This document shows, in pieces, positions 7,736 to 14,869 of a stretch of 47,851 nt of DNA. This DNA is from an uncultured Mobiluncus sp. Its GTDB lineage: Bacteria; Actinomycetota; Actinomycetes; Actinomycetales; Actinomycetaceae. The notes below the pieces were generated by a model. The model was not told the origin of the DNA. It did no database searches and saw nothing but the letters and a program-made list of their open reading frames with translations. How positions within the stretch are numbered: the stretch's first letter is position 1; each line of letters opens with the position of its first letter. Location: NCBI RefSeq assembly GCF_947254095.1, contig NZ_CAMYBV010000015.1:1-47851 (forward strand), read 5' to 3'. The position numbers and the translations under genes were made by a program.

Positions 7736-8686
7736 GTGAGCCAAAGCGGCTTCGGTCGGTTTGCCCCCAGCCCGTCGGGAGTCATGCATTTCGGGAATCT
7801 GCGCACTGCGGTGGCAGCCTACCTGTTCGCTAAATCCAGCGGACGCAAGTTCTTGGTGCGAATAGAGGACATCGACACCGGACGCTCCCGTCCTGCTTTT
7901 GCCGCGCAATCTCTGGAGGATTTGGCGGCGTTGGGAATTGAGAGCGACGGGGAAGTTGTTTACCAGTCGCAACGCCACGAGCTGTACCAAGCCGCTTTGG
8001 AACAGTTGGTACAAAAGGGTTTGGTTTACGAATGCTACTGTTCGCGGGCAGACATCTCGGCAGCGGCCAGCGCCCCGCATGGGAAACCCGGGATTTATCC
8101 GGGAATCTGCCGAGATTTAAGTGATTCTGAGCGAGCGGAAAAACGGGCCGCCCTGGCAGCGCAAGGCCGCAAACCGGCCTTGCGGCTGCGAGCCCCGCAA
8201 GGAGTGGAATATACGGTACACGATTCCCTGTTGGGGCCGCTGACCGGCCTGCTCCACGATTTCGTGCTGCGGCGTACCGATGGAGACTGGGCTTATCAGC
8301 TGGTTGTGGTGGTGGACGACATTAATCAAGGCGTGGATCAAATTGTGCGGGGGGCTGATTTGGCTTCCAGTGCTCCGGTGCAGGCCTGGCTCACTGAAAC
8401 TTTGGGAGGTCGCCCCGCCGTCTATGCCCATGTGCCGTTGGTCATGAATACGTTGGGACAGCGCCTGGCTAAGCGAGATAAATCGGTGACGCGTCCCGAA
8501 CTGAACTCCCAGGGGTGGTCTGACCAACAGATTCTTTTGCGTGCCTTGGAAACGCTGGGGTGGCAGACCGCGAAAACTGACGCGACACAACTGTTGACCC
8601 GCCCCACGAAAGAAATCCTCAAGCAAGCCGCGGCGAGCTGGAGACCTGAAAATTTGCCTGCTAGTCCGCTAATTTTTCACCCCTAG
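7736..8686 (+). CDS. gluQ: Glutamyl-Q tRNA(Asp) synthetase
   Basis: A truncated glutamyl-tRNA synthetase paralogue that attaches glutamate to queuosine at the wobble position of tRNA-Asp. The 316 residues match this family's length, well short of full GluRS, and there is no anticodon-binding domain. Visible motifs are GRFAPSPSGVMHFGN (HIGH region), RIEDIDTGRSR, CYCSRADI (part of the zinc site) and RLAKRDKS (KMSKS-like). The GTG start lies one base after the lysS stop, so translation is probably coupled. If the assignment is right, the cell should also make or salvage queuosine; no tgt or que gene is in this window. Confidence 0.92.
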   Translation: MSQSGFGRFAPSPSGVMHFGNLRTAVAAYLFAKSSGRKFLVRIEDIDTGRSRPAFAAQSLEDLAALGIESDGEVVYQSQRHELYQAALEQLVQKGLVYECYCSRADISAAASAPHGKPGIYPGICRDLSDSERAEKRAALAAQGRKPALRLRAPQGVEYTVHDSLLGPLTGLLHDFVLRRTDGDWAYQLVVVVDDINQGVDQIVRGADLASSAPVQAWLTETLGGRPAVYAHVPLVMNTLGQRLAKRDKSVTRPELNSQGWSDQQILLRALETLGWQTAKTDATQLLTRPTKEILKQAAASWRPENLPASPLIFHP

Positions 8687-8735
8687 GCGTCGCGATTGAC
8701 AATCCCGGCCTAAGACAGTGTGCCTGAAAACGGGG

Positions 8736-9311
8736 TCAGATGAATATAATTTGGGCGCCTTCCGATTTTTTGATGAAGTCAGGGGCGGTGATGATTCCGG
8801 ACACCCCTTTAAACATCATGTTCTGGCGCAGCTCCATGAGATCCACGGTCATTTTGCATCCCCACAGATGACCGCCCATTTCTACAATCTGCTCTAACAA
8901 ATCACGTACGGGGGGAATGCCGTTCTTTTCCATCATCTTGTTCATGTACCAGGTGGCGAGGTGCGTGGCACCCGGCAGATTTCCCAAGCTGGGAGGCATG
9001 TAGCGTTTACCCCATCCGGGGCGGATTTTCTCCAGAAGGGGAAGGTGCAAAGCCGTGTTTCCCTGCATGGTGAATTTTAGAGAGTCCATGGTGCGTTTCG
9101 TGACAATGTCTAGGCCCCAGAAAGTAAAGAAAATATTGACGTCGATTTTGTCCGTGAGAGCCGCGATCGACATAATCAACGCCGGGTAAGCCATGTCAAG
9201 GTTACCTTTGGAACAGATAAAGGCCATCTTGCGCTCATCCACGTGCAGCAAGGGCTCCGAGACGCGCCAGAAATCCTTGTCAAAGAAATCAGTTGGGGAT
9301 TTGTCCATCAC
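8736..9311 (-). CDS. DsrE2-like (DsrE/DsrF/DrsH family) sulfur-carrier protein, copy 1
   Basis: A 191-residue cytosolic protein of the DsrE_2 family. It has KMAFICSKGNLDMAYPALI (Cys33), then IFFTFWGLD, and LWGCKMTVDLM (Cys152). Cys33 and Cys152 are in the positions expected for persulfide-carrying cysteines and are shared with the second copy (12351-12920). The family moves sulfane sulfur between rhodanese, TusA and DsrC-type carriers in sulfur oxidisers. It starts 18 bases after the stop of an SQR-DsrC fusion gene, so the two are almost certainly one operon, and the protein probably exchanges sulfur with the fused DsrC arm. No membrane helices are convincing, unlike many DsrE2 proteins. Confidence 0.85.
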   Translation of the reverse strand: MMDKSPTDFFDKDFWRVSEPLLHVDERKMAFICSKGNLDMAYPALIMSIAALTDKIDVNIFFTFWGLDIVTKRTMDSLKFTMQGNTALHLPLLEKIRPGWGKRYMPPSLGNLPGATHLATWYMNKMMEKNGIPPVRDLLEQIVEMGGHLWGCKMTVDLMELRQNMMFKGVSGIITAPDFIKKSEGAQIIFI

Positions 9312-9329
9312 TTCGCTCTCCTACGGAAC

Positions 9330-11018
9330 CTAGATACAGCCTACCGGTTTGGGAATTCCGGACACGTAGGCGATGAGTTTAACCGGTTTAAAGGGGAAAA
9401 GCTCGAACAGTTCGGAAATCGGGAAGTCTCCCGCCATTTCGAAACGTCTCAACGAGGGACTGACTTGATATTTTGCGAAACTTTCCCGGGCGAATTCGAT
9501 GACTTCCCAGTGCCGGGGCGTCATCTCTAATTTAATAGCCCTAGCCAAGTCGGCACCGATTTCGTGAGTCCACTGATTCGGATTGGTCATGAAACCTTCC
9601 GAGTCCACGTCGATGTGAACTCCGCCGGCTTCGTGGAGAACCGGGATTTCCAAAACTTTCGTGGAAAATGCCGCCGCGAGACAAGCATTGGGACGACGTT
9701 TCCAAGTGGGAGCGATGAAACTTGTAGAGTCTTGAGAAAGATCCGGGGTATTGAGTGGGGTGGTGCCATCCGGCCGTAGACCCCACCGACTAAATTCCTT
9801 ACCTAAAAGCTGTATATGAGAAAATCTATCGAAAATCTGCAGGCCTACCATGAGCACACTGTAGAAAACGAACATGAACCGCTTTATGAGGTGGTTCATC
9901 CGGGTCTGTTTCAGCAGGGACATAGGCCCCAGATAGGGGAAAATCCATTTGCCCGTTACTGCTGGTACTGTGTAGGAACGGTCTATCACGGTGGACTTGT
10001 TGTAGCCTGTGTCAACGATGCACATGGCGTGGCCGTCGTAATGGCGAATCATCGGCCTACCGCTCATGTAATCAAGCAAGTTAGAAACTAATACCCTAGA
10101 TTGGTATACACTTGCGGAACCAGCTTTGGAAGTCGGTAAATCGGCAGTGTCACCAATGACAAAAATATCCGGATATTCACGGTGCTGCAAGGTTTCCAAG
10201 TCAGGATGAACGAATCCCATTTCATCGCCCAGTTCGGAATCAACGATGAACTGCTGACCACGCATGGGGGGAATGGTCACCAGCATGTCGTAATCAACGA
10301 CCTTCCCGTCGTAGGCATACATTCGTTTTTCTTCCGCATCGATATGTCGCACCACGAAATCAGGCTGGACCTCGATGTCGCGCAGGCGCAAGAGATTAGA
10401 AAGATTCCGGGCAGCCACGGGCTGCTCAAAAACCTGGGATTGCGGGGTAACAATTTTAATATCGATATCATCGCGAACTCGGTGTTCAAAGAAATAGTGG
10501 TCGGCTTTAAGGGCAAACTCAATCGGAGCGACAGGGCAGCGGATAGGGAATTCAGAGATATGCACGACCAAACGGCCGTGGTCGAAAGTCTGCAGTGCCC
10601 GGCGCAAGCGACGTGCCCAAGCCAAAGTATAAAAGGAATAAATCCCGGTGTTCAGGACGGTTCCCTGTGCCATGCCTTCGACCAGCTCGGGACGGCACTC
10701 GCAACCTGTCGCCAAAATCAGGTAATCGTAGGAAATTTGCTTGGTCTGAGTGGTGACGGTTTTCGCGACCGGATCGACCGCGGTGACTTTATCTTGCAGG
10801 AACCGGATACCGGGGAGGAAGGTTTGCCGCCGCCACCGCCACAGTAGCGGGTTGGGAACTTTCCCTAAGGTCAGTGAGACAAAACCGGGCTGGTAGTAAT
10901 GCCGGGCGGAATAGTCGATGACGGTGATTTGGTATTCTTTGCTGTCCAAGCGGCGCACCAGTGAGTTTGCGGTGACTGTGCCGCCGGTTCCTCCGCCAAT
11001 AATCACCACGTTTTTCAT
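9330..11018 (-). CDS. SQR-like flavoprotein fused to a TusE/DsrC domain, copy 1
   Basis: A 562-residue fusion. Residues 1-400 are an FAD-dependent pyridine-nucleotide-disulfide-type fold: VVIIGGGTGGT at the N-terminus, LILATGC (Cys106, with Cys108), CPVAPIEFAL (Cys161), IGDTADLPTSKAG (FAD-binding, near 290) and HAMCIVDTGY (Cys333). Cys161 and Cys333 fit the redox pair of sulfide:quinone oxidoreductase. A hydrophobic stretch near 378-396 may dip into the membrane. Residues about 460-562 are a complete DsrC/TusE domain (GGVHIDVDSEGFMTN, HWEVIEFARESF, GIPKPVGC) with the penultimate Cys561 and no second arm cysteine. The ATG at 11018 (GGTGAG seven bases upstream) is preferred to GTG 11030. An inverted repeat lies upstream. 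The DsrE2-like gene follows. Confidence 0.9.
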   Translation of the reverse strand: MKNVVIIGGGTGGTVTANSLVRRLDSKEYQITVIDYSARHYYQPGFVSLTLGKVPNPLLWRWRRQTFLPGIRFLQDKVTAVDPVAKTVTTQTKQISYDYLILATGCECRPELVEGMAQGTVLNTGIYSFYTLAWARRLRRALQTFDHGRLVVHISEFPIRCPVAPIEFALKADHYFFEHRVRDDIDIKIVTPQSQVFEQPVAARNLSNLLRLRDIEVQPDFVVRHIDAEEKRMYAYDGKVVDYDMLVTIPPMRGQQFIVDSELGDEMGFVHPDLETLQHREYPDIFVIGDTADLPTSKAGSASVYQSRVLVSNLLDYMSGRPMIRHYDGHAMCIVDTGYNKSTVIDRSYTVPAVTGKWIFPYLGPMSLLKQTRMNHLIKRFMFVFYSVLMVGLQIFDRFSHIQLLGKEFSRWGLRPDGTTPLNTPDLSQDSTSFIAPTWKRRPNACLAAAFSTKVLEIPVLHEAGGVHIDVDSEGFMTNPNQWTHEIGADLARAIKLEMTPRHWEVIEFARESFAKYQVSPSLRRFEMAGDFPISELFELFPFKPVKLIAYVSGIPKPVGCI

Positions 11019-11047
11019 GCCAAGTCTCACCGCCTTAGGATTTCACC

Positions 11048-11070
11048 TTCGAATTCGTTAAGAATTCTAA
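11048..11070. promoter_or_regulatory. Near-palindrome upstream of SQR-DsrC copy 1
   Basis: GAATTC-GTTAA-GAATTC (11051-11067), with flanks that extend the arms to nine bases with one mismatch. A TAGAAT -10-like hexamer for the minus strand overlaps its distal arm. It lies 30-52 bases before the gene and may be an operator or internal promoter between gpsA and the copy 1 pair. Confidence 0.35.
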
Positions 11071-11105
11071 TGAGATTTGTGCCGTGGTGTGTACTGTTGA
11101 GGGTC

Positions 11106-12272
11106 TCACTCCTGGCTCAACCTATTTTTAAAGTGGTTGACCAGCTTCGCTAGTCCCCACGAACGGCCGGTGTCGACAGGGTTCCAGTCTGAGTTCCAAC
11201 TGCTTTGTTGCTGGGTCGCGAAAATATCCGCGGGGTAGGCGGGCAGTGCCGCCGAGACCAGAATCTTGCGAATGTCTACTTCACCGCTAATCGCTTCGTC
11301 CACGGCGCGCAGCAAAGGCAGCTCGTCCAATAGCTGCGGGCAGCGCTGTTCAATGAGTTTTACCGCCAAGGGTGTGGAGTACACCCCTTCGACCGTATGC
11401 CCCGCTGCCTTCATCTGGGCTTCGGCTTCGGCCGGATGCTCGCCGCGTCCCAGCCGCATTCCAAAGAACTTATTGCGCCCCGAAATGCCGGTAACTTCCA
11501 GGTCGCCCACTCCGGCCAGCCCAATGGCAGATTCCTGGCGACCTCCCAAAGCCTCGCAGACCAAGGACATTTCGCGAATTGCCTGGGCGAACACCGCGGC
11601 GCGCAAGTTGGATTGCGGAGATCCGGTTGACTCCTGGATGCCCTCGGTCACGCCCAAAGCAATGGCGTAGCTGTTTTTCAAAGGAGCCAGGACTTCAACC
11701 CCGGTCGTGTCCTCAGAAGGAAAGGCGCGGTAATAATCAGTGCGTACCGCTCGGGCATAGTGAACCGCGGCTCCTAAATCCTGACAGGCATACACTGTTG
11801 CGGTGGGTTCGCTCAGCGCGCATTGGCGGGCAATAACCGGCCCCCCTATGGACACCAAGGTTGGTAGCTCGGCTCCGTTTTCGGCGGCGATCTTTGCCAT
11901 CGCCTCAGCCAGCAAATAAACCTCGCCCGCCTCGTCCTTGATAAAGCCTTTCGTCAGTACCCAGACCGCCCTTACGCGACTGAAGTAGGGCGCCAAGCGT
12001 TTCGTGATGTCAGGTAAACCTACGGCGGCGACACAAACGGCCAGGACTTCCGCGCCTTTCACCGCCGCGTCGAGGTGTTTAGCGCGATAGGTCTTAACCT
12101 GGGGGGCCAGAGGCACGTGAATCGCCGGGTGAGTTTGCCCCAGAGCGTAAGCATCCAGGACGGCATCGTCGTATTCGGTTCCCCACATGGCTACGTCCCA
12201 GCCCGTGTCTACGAGGGGCCGGCAGAGCGCCGTGCCCATCGCCGACGCTCCTATTACGCATATCTTTGGCAT
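11106..12272 (-). CDS. gpsA: Glycerol-3-phosphate dehydrogenase [NAD(P)+]
   Basis: Interconverts dihydroxyacetone phosphate and sn-glycerol 3-phosphate for phospholipid synthesis. The 388-residue protein has an N-terminal Rossmann motif VIGASAMGTAL (the family usually has GAGSWGTAL), LTKGFI, VSIGGPVIARQ (SGP-type), PLKNSYAIALG with the catalytic Lys, and LAGVGDLEVTGISGRNKFFG. It is about 50 residues longer than typical GpsA; the extra C-terminal part (AALPAYPADIFATQQ onward) has no motif I recognise. Several signature positions differ from textbook GpsA, so a divergent paralogue with altered substrate is possible. GAGAGGTGG precedes the ATG. It sits between the two sulfur gene pairs, on the same strand with gaps of about 80 bases. 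Confidence 0.82.
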   Translation of the reverse strand: MPKICVIGASAMGTALCRPLVDTGWDVAMWGTEYDDAVLDAYALGQTHPAIHVPLAPQVKTYRAKHLDAAVKGAEVLAVCVAAVGLPDITKRLAPYFSRVRAVWVLTKGFIKDEAGEVYLLAEAMAKIAAENGAELPTLVSIGGPVIARQCALSEPTATVYACQDLGAAVHYARAVRTDYYRAFPSEDTTGVEVLAPLKNSYAIALGVTEGIQESTGSPQSNLRAAVFAQAIREMSLVCEALGGRQESAIGLAGVGDLEVTGISGRNKFFGMRLGRGEHPAEAEAQMKAAGHTVEGVYSTPLAVKLIEQRCPQLLDELPLLRAVDEAISGEVDIRKILVSAALPAYPADIFATQQQSSWNSDWNPVDTGRSWGLAKLVNHFKNRLSQE

Positions 12273-12350
12273 AGCCCACCTCTCAGGACAAAGGGTACCA
12301 AGTCACTTTACCGCACTGGCGACGGGGGAACCTACCCGGGAAGGCGAAAC

Positions 12351-12920
12351 TTAGATGAAGATAATCTGCGACCCTTCAGACAGTTCGATGAAGGTACCGG
12401 CATCGACTATCCCCCTGACGGACTTGTGCAGATGACGAGGAGTCAGCTTCATCATGTCCGCCGAAAGTTTGCAGGCCCACAGATCCGCCCCCAACTGAGC
12501 AATTTGTTCAATCATGTCTCGTACTGGTGGAATCTCGTTTTTTTGCAGTTCATTTTTCAGGTACCAAGTGGAAAGTTTCGTCATGCCCGGAAGTATTCCT
12601 AATGAAGGAGAAAAATGCATATCCCCCAATCCGGGATAATATTTTTCTAGCGCGGGAATGTGCATGGCGGTGTTGCCTTGCACGGTGAACTTGAGCCGAT
12701 CCATCGTACGTTTATTGATTAAGTCCAACCCCCAGAATGTAAAGAATATATCCACGTGGACACCTGCATTGAGAGCGGAGTGAGCCATAATCAAGGCGGG
12801 ATAGGCCATATCGAGGTTGCCTTTGGAGCAGATAAACGCCATCTTGCGGTTTACGTAAGTGATTTCGTCTGCGTCTTGCGCCGCGTCGGCATTTGTGGGT
12901 GTTTCATGTGCTTGAGTCAT
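12351..12920 (-). CDS. DsrE2-like (DsrE/DsrF/DrsH family) sulfur-carrier protein, copy 2
   Basis: A 189-residue paralogue of the protein at 8736-9311. After a polar N-terminus of about 24 residues it has KMAFICSKGNLDMAYPALI (Cys31), DIFFTFWGLDLINKRTMD, and DLWACKLSADMM (Cys150). Both cysteines and the FFTFWGL and SQIIFI/AQIIFI blocks are shared by the copies, but many other positions differ, so the duplication is old or the copies are specialised. It begins 72 bases after the stop of SQR-DsrC copy 2, with AAGGAT just before the ATG. Likely role: accepting or delivering sulfane sulfur to the fused DsrC arm upstream (inference). Confidence 0.85.
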   Translation of the reverse strand: MTQAHETPTNADAAQDADEITYVNRKMAFICSKGNLDMAYPALIMAHSALNAGVHVDIFFTFWGLDLINKRTMDRLKFTVQGNTAMHIPALEKYYPGLGDMHFSPSLGILPGMTKLSTWYLKNELQKNEIPPVRDMIEQIAQLGADLWACKLSADMMKLTPRHLHKSVRGIVDAGTFIELSEGSQIIFI

Positions 12921-12992
12921 AATCCTTGTTCCTGATTTTCTGTTTCGTCGCTCAGAAGGTTCGTGGGTTAGATTTGCTAGTTTGGTTCGTTT

Positions 12993-14714
12993 TTACACAC
13001 ACCCCACCGGTCTCGGAGCCCCAGCGATGAAAGCTAGCTTTTTCGCAGGCTTGGCTCCGAAAATTTCAAACACGGTTCTAACCTCGAACCCACCAACTTT
13101 AGCAATCCGTCCCAAGGTAGGAGAGACACCGTGCTGCTCGAATTCGTGGCGGACAAAACGCACCACTTCCCAAGCCGTATCGTCGAGCTCTAAGTGCAAA
13201 GCCGCCGCCAACCCCTTGGCTACTTCGTCATTCCACTGTTCAGGACGAATCATGAAACCCTCATCGGTCACGTCAATAGGTATGCCATTGACTTGATGCA
13301 GTACGGGAAGTTGGCCTCTTGTGGCGAATACTGGCGGTTCTGGATTCAACGTGGAGGGTTCAGACGCCAGTGGAACTGGAGGAGCCACCTTGACTCGAGG
13401 AATCCGAACCTGTGGAAAAGAGGGCGTTTTTCGACGCGGTTTCGGGGGAAGGGCAGTAACCCCATCGTCCCGCAAGCCCCATCGTGCAAAATCCTTGCCG
13501 GCTTTAGGCATATCACGAGGTAACAGTAACGGAAGACCGCGTATTAAGAGACCCCAATATGCGAGGTAGAACCCCATTTTAGCCATGTGATTGAGACGTG
13601 ATTCTTTCAACAGGCGCAAAGGACCCACATAGGGGAGAGGGAACTTGCCCGTTACAGGCTGAACGTCATAGTTAAAGTCGAGCAACAGCGCCTTGTGAAA
13701 ACCTGATTCAATAAAGCAGTTGGTGTGTCCGTCGAAAGACTCCGTCATGGGCTTGCCACGCATGTAGTTGATGAAATTTGGCACGAAAGTCTTGGCCTGG
13801 AAATGAATTGCTGCTCCCGCTTTGGAAGTTGGCAAATTCCCCGCATCTCCCAGTACGAAAATATCGGGGTAGGCGGTGGATTGCAGCGTGTGCTTATCCA
13901 CGGAAACATAGTTGGATTCATCGCCTAAGCCAGAATCAGCAATGTATTGCTGACCCATAATCGGAGGGGTTGTCACCAGCAAATCAAAAGGGATTTCCCG
14001 CCCATCGTAGCCCCTTAGAACTTTGTTTTTCGGGTCGATGTACTCGACGTTAAAGTCGGTTTCCACCTCGATATCACGATGGCGTAACAAGTCCCCAAGT
14101 TGTGCTTTAGCTACCGGTTTGGTGAAAGCCCCGTCCAGGGGGGTGACGAAAGTAATATCGATGTCTAAGCGACGGCGACGCAGAAAAAAGAACCAATCAG
14201 CCAAAAGCGCGAATTCCAACGGAGCCACGGGACACTTGATGGGCATCTCTGAGATGTGAACGACCAGATGGCCATGTTTGAACTGTTGCATGGCCTGGTG
14301 TAAGCGAACGGCACCGCCAAAGCTATAAAAATCATAGACGGATTTACGCCAAACCCTAGGATCGTTCATTCCCGGCACTTGGTCAGGACGGGTGGTGCAG
14401 CCCGTGGCAATGATGAGGTAATGGTAAGAGATGGTCTGACTTCCCAGCTCCACTGTTTTAGTGACTGGATCGACCCGTTTGATGGTGTCCATAAGAAAAC
14501 GCACGCCTTTCGGTAGGAAACGCGAACGTGGCTTCACTATGCTGCGGGGCTTATACATACCAAAAGGAAGGAATAAGTATCCCGGCTGGTAGTGATGGCT
14601 ATTGTCACGGTCCACCACCGTGACTCTGTATTCGTTGGGTGGGAGTTCCCTGTGCAAGCGATTAGCGATGGTTGATCCGGCAGTGCCGCCGCCGAGTATG
14701 ACGATTTGCTGCAT
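12993..14714 (-). CDS. SQR-like flavoprotein fused to a TusE/DsrC domain, copy 2
   Basis: A 573-residue fusion with the same order as copy 1. Flavoprotein part: IVILGGGTAGST (4-15), ATGC (Cys106), KCPVAPLEFAL (Cys161), LGDAGNLPTSKAG (288-300) and HTNCFIESGF (Cys333). These cysteines fall at exactly the same positions as in copy 1, except that the second Cys at 108 is absent. A hydrophobic segment near 380-398 may anchor it to the membrane. A proline-rich linker (about 420-466) leads to the DsrC/TusE domain (about 468-573) ending in GAPRPVGCV with Cys572 penultimate; the inner arm cysteine is replaced by Ala. ATG 14714 is set by AAGGAGA. It is the first gene of the minus-strand cluster, preceded by an AT-rich promoter region with palindromes. 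Confidence 0.9.
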   Translation of the reverse strand: MQQIVILGGGTAGSTIANRLHRELPPNEYRVTVVDRDNSHHYQPGYLFLPFGMYKPRSIVKPRSRFLPKGVRFLMDTIKRVDPVTKTVELGSQTISYHYLIIATGCTTRPDQVPGMNDPRVWRKSVYDFYSFGGAVRLHQAMQQFKHGHLVVHISEMPIKCPVAPLEFALLADWFFFLRRRRLDIDITFVTPLDGAFTKPVAKAQLGDLLRHRDIEVETDFNVEYIDPKNKVLRGYDGREIPFDLLVTTPPIMGQQYIADSGLGDESNYVSVDKHTLQSTAYPDIFVLGDAGNLPTSKAGAAIHFQAKTFVPNFINYMRGKPMTESFDGHTNCFIESGFHKALLLDFNYDVQPVTGKFPLPYVGPLRLLKESRLNHMAKMGFYLAYWGLLIRGLPLLLPRDMPKAGKDFARWGLRDDGVTALPPKPRRKTPSFPQVRIPRVKVAPPVPLASEPSTLNPEPPVFATRGQLPVLHQVNGIPIDVTDEGFMIRPEQWNDEVAKGLAAALHLELDDTAWEVVRFVRHEFEQHGVSPTLGRIAKVGGFEVRTVFEIFGAKPAKKLAFIAGAPRPVGCV

Positions 14715-14757
14715 GACATTCTCCTTCGACATCTTCGCCCAGAGCATTGCGTAAAAA

Positions 14758-14770
14758 GTTATTACATAAC
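14758..14770. promoter_or_regulatory. Inverted repeat in the SQR-DsrC copy 2 leader
   Basis: GTTAT-TAC-ATAAC, a perfect 5-bp inverted repeat with a 3-base centre. It lies about 20 bases downstream of the candidate -10 and 44-56 bases before the start codon, a typical repressor-site position. Confidence 0.35.
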
Positions 14771-14788
14771 ATAGAATTTGCTGTTATA

Positions 14789-14818
14789 TCTATAAATTTC
14801 CATGTTAACATTAGACAA
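14789..14818 (-). promoter_or_regulatory. Candidate promoter with a palindrome in its spacer, for the sulfur cluster
   Basis: On the minus strand TTGTCT (14813-14818) and TATAGA (14789-14794) are 18 bases apart. The spacer holds the perfect palindrome ATGTTAACAT (14802-14811). The surroundings are strongly AT-rich. This reads as a regulated promoter for SQR-DsrC copy 2 and possibly all five genes. Confidence 0.45.
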
Positions 14819-14857
14819 TATGCAGAATTGCATGAGGTTGTTTTTCATTATTGCCCT

Positions 14858-14863
14858 TAGAAT
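14858..14863 (+). promoter_or_regulatory. -10 element for a leaderless murT transcript
   Basis: TAGAAT, six bases, then GTG 14870. No Shine-Dalgarno is present. Confidence 0.5.
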
Positions 14864-14869
14864 TGTTTT

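Noticed and set aside
6736..7806. Long open frame antisense to lysS (356 codons) and similar antisense frames at 10182-10847 and 42637-43410
   Set aside because: They lie opposite genes with strong family motifs, show no recognisable domain, and have composition expected of a complementary-strand shadow.
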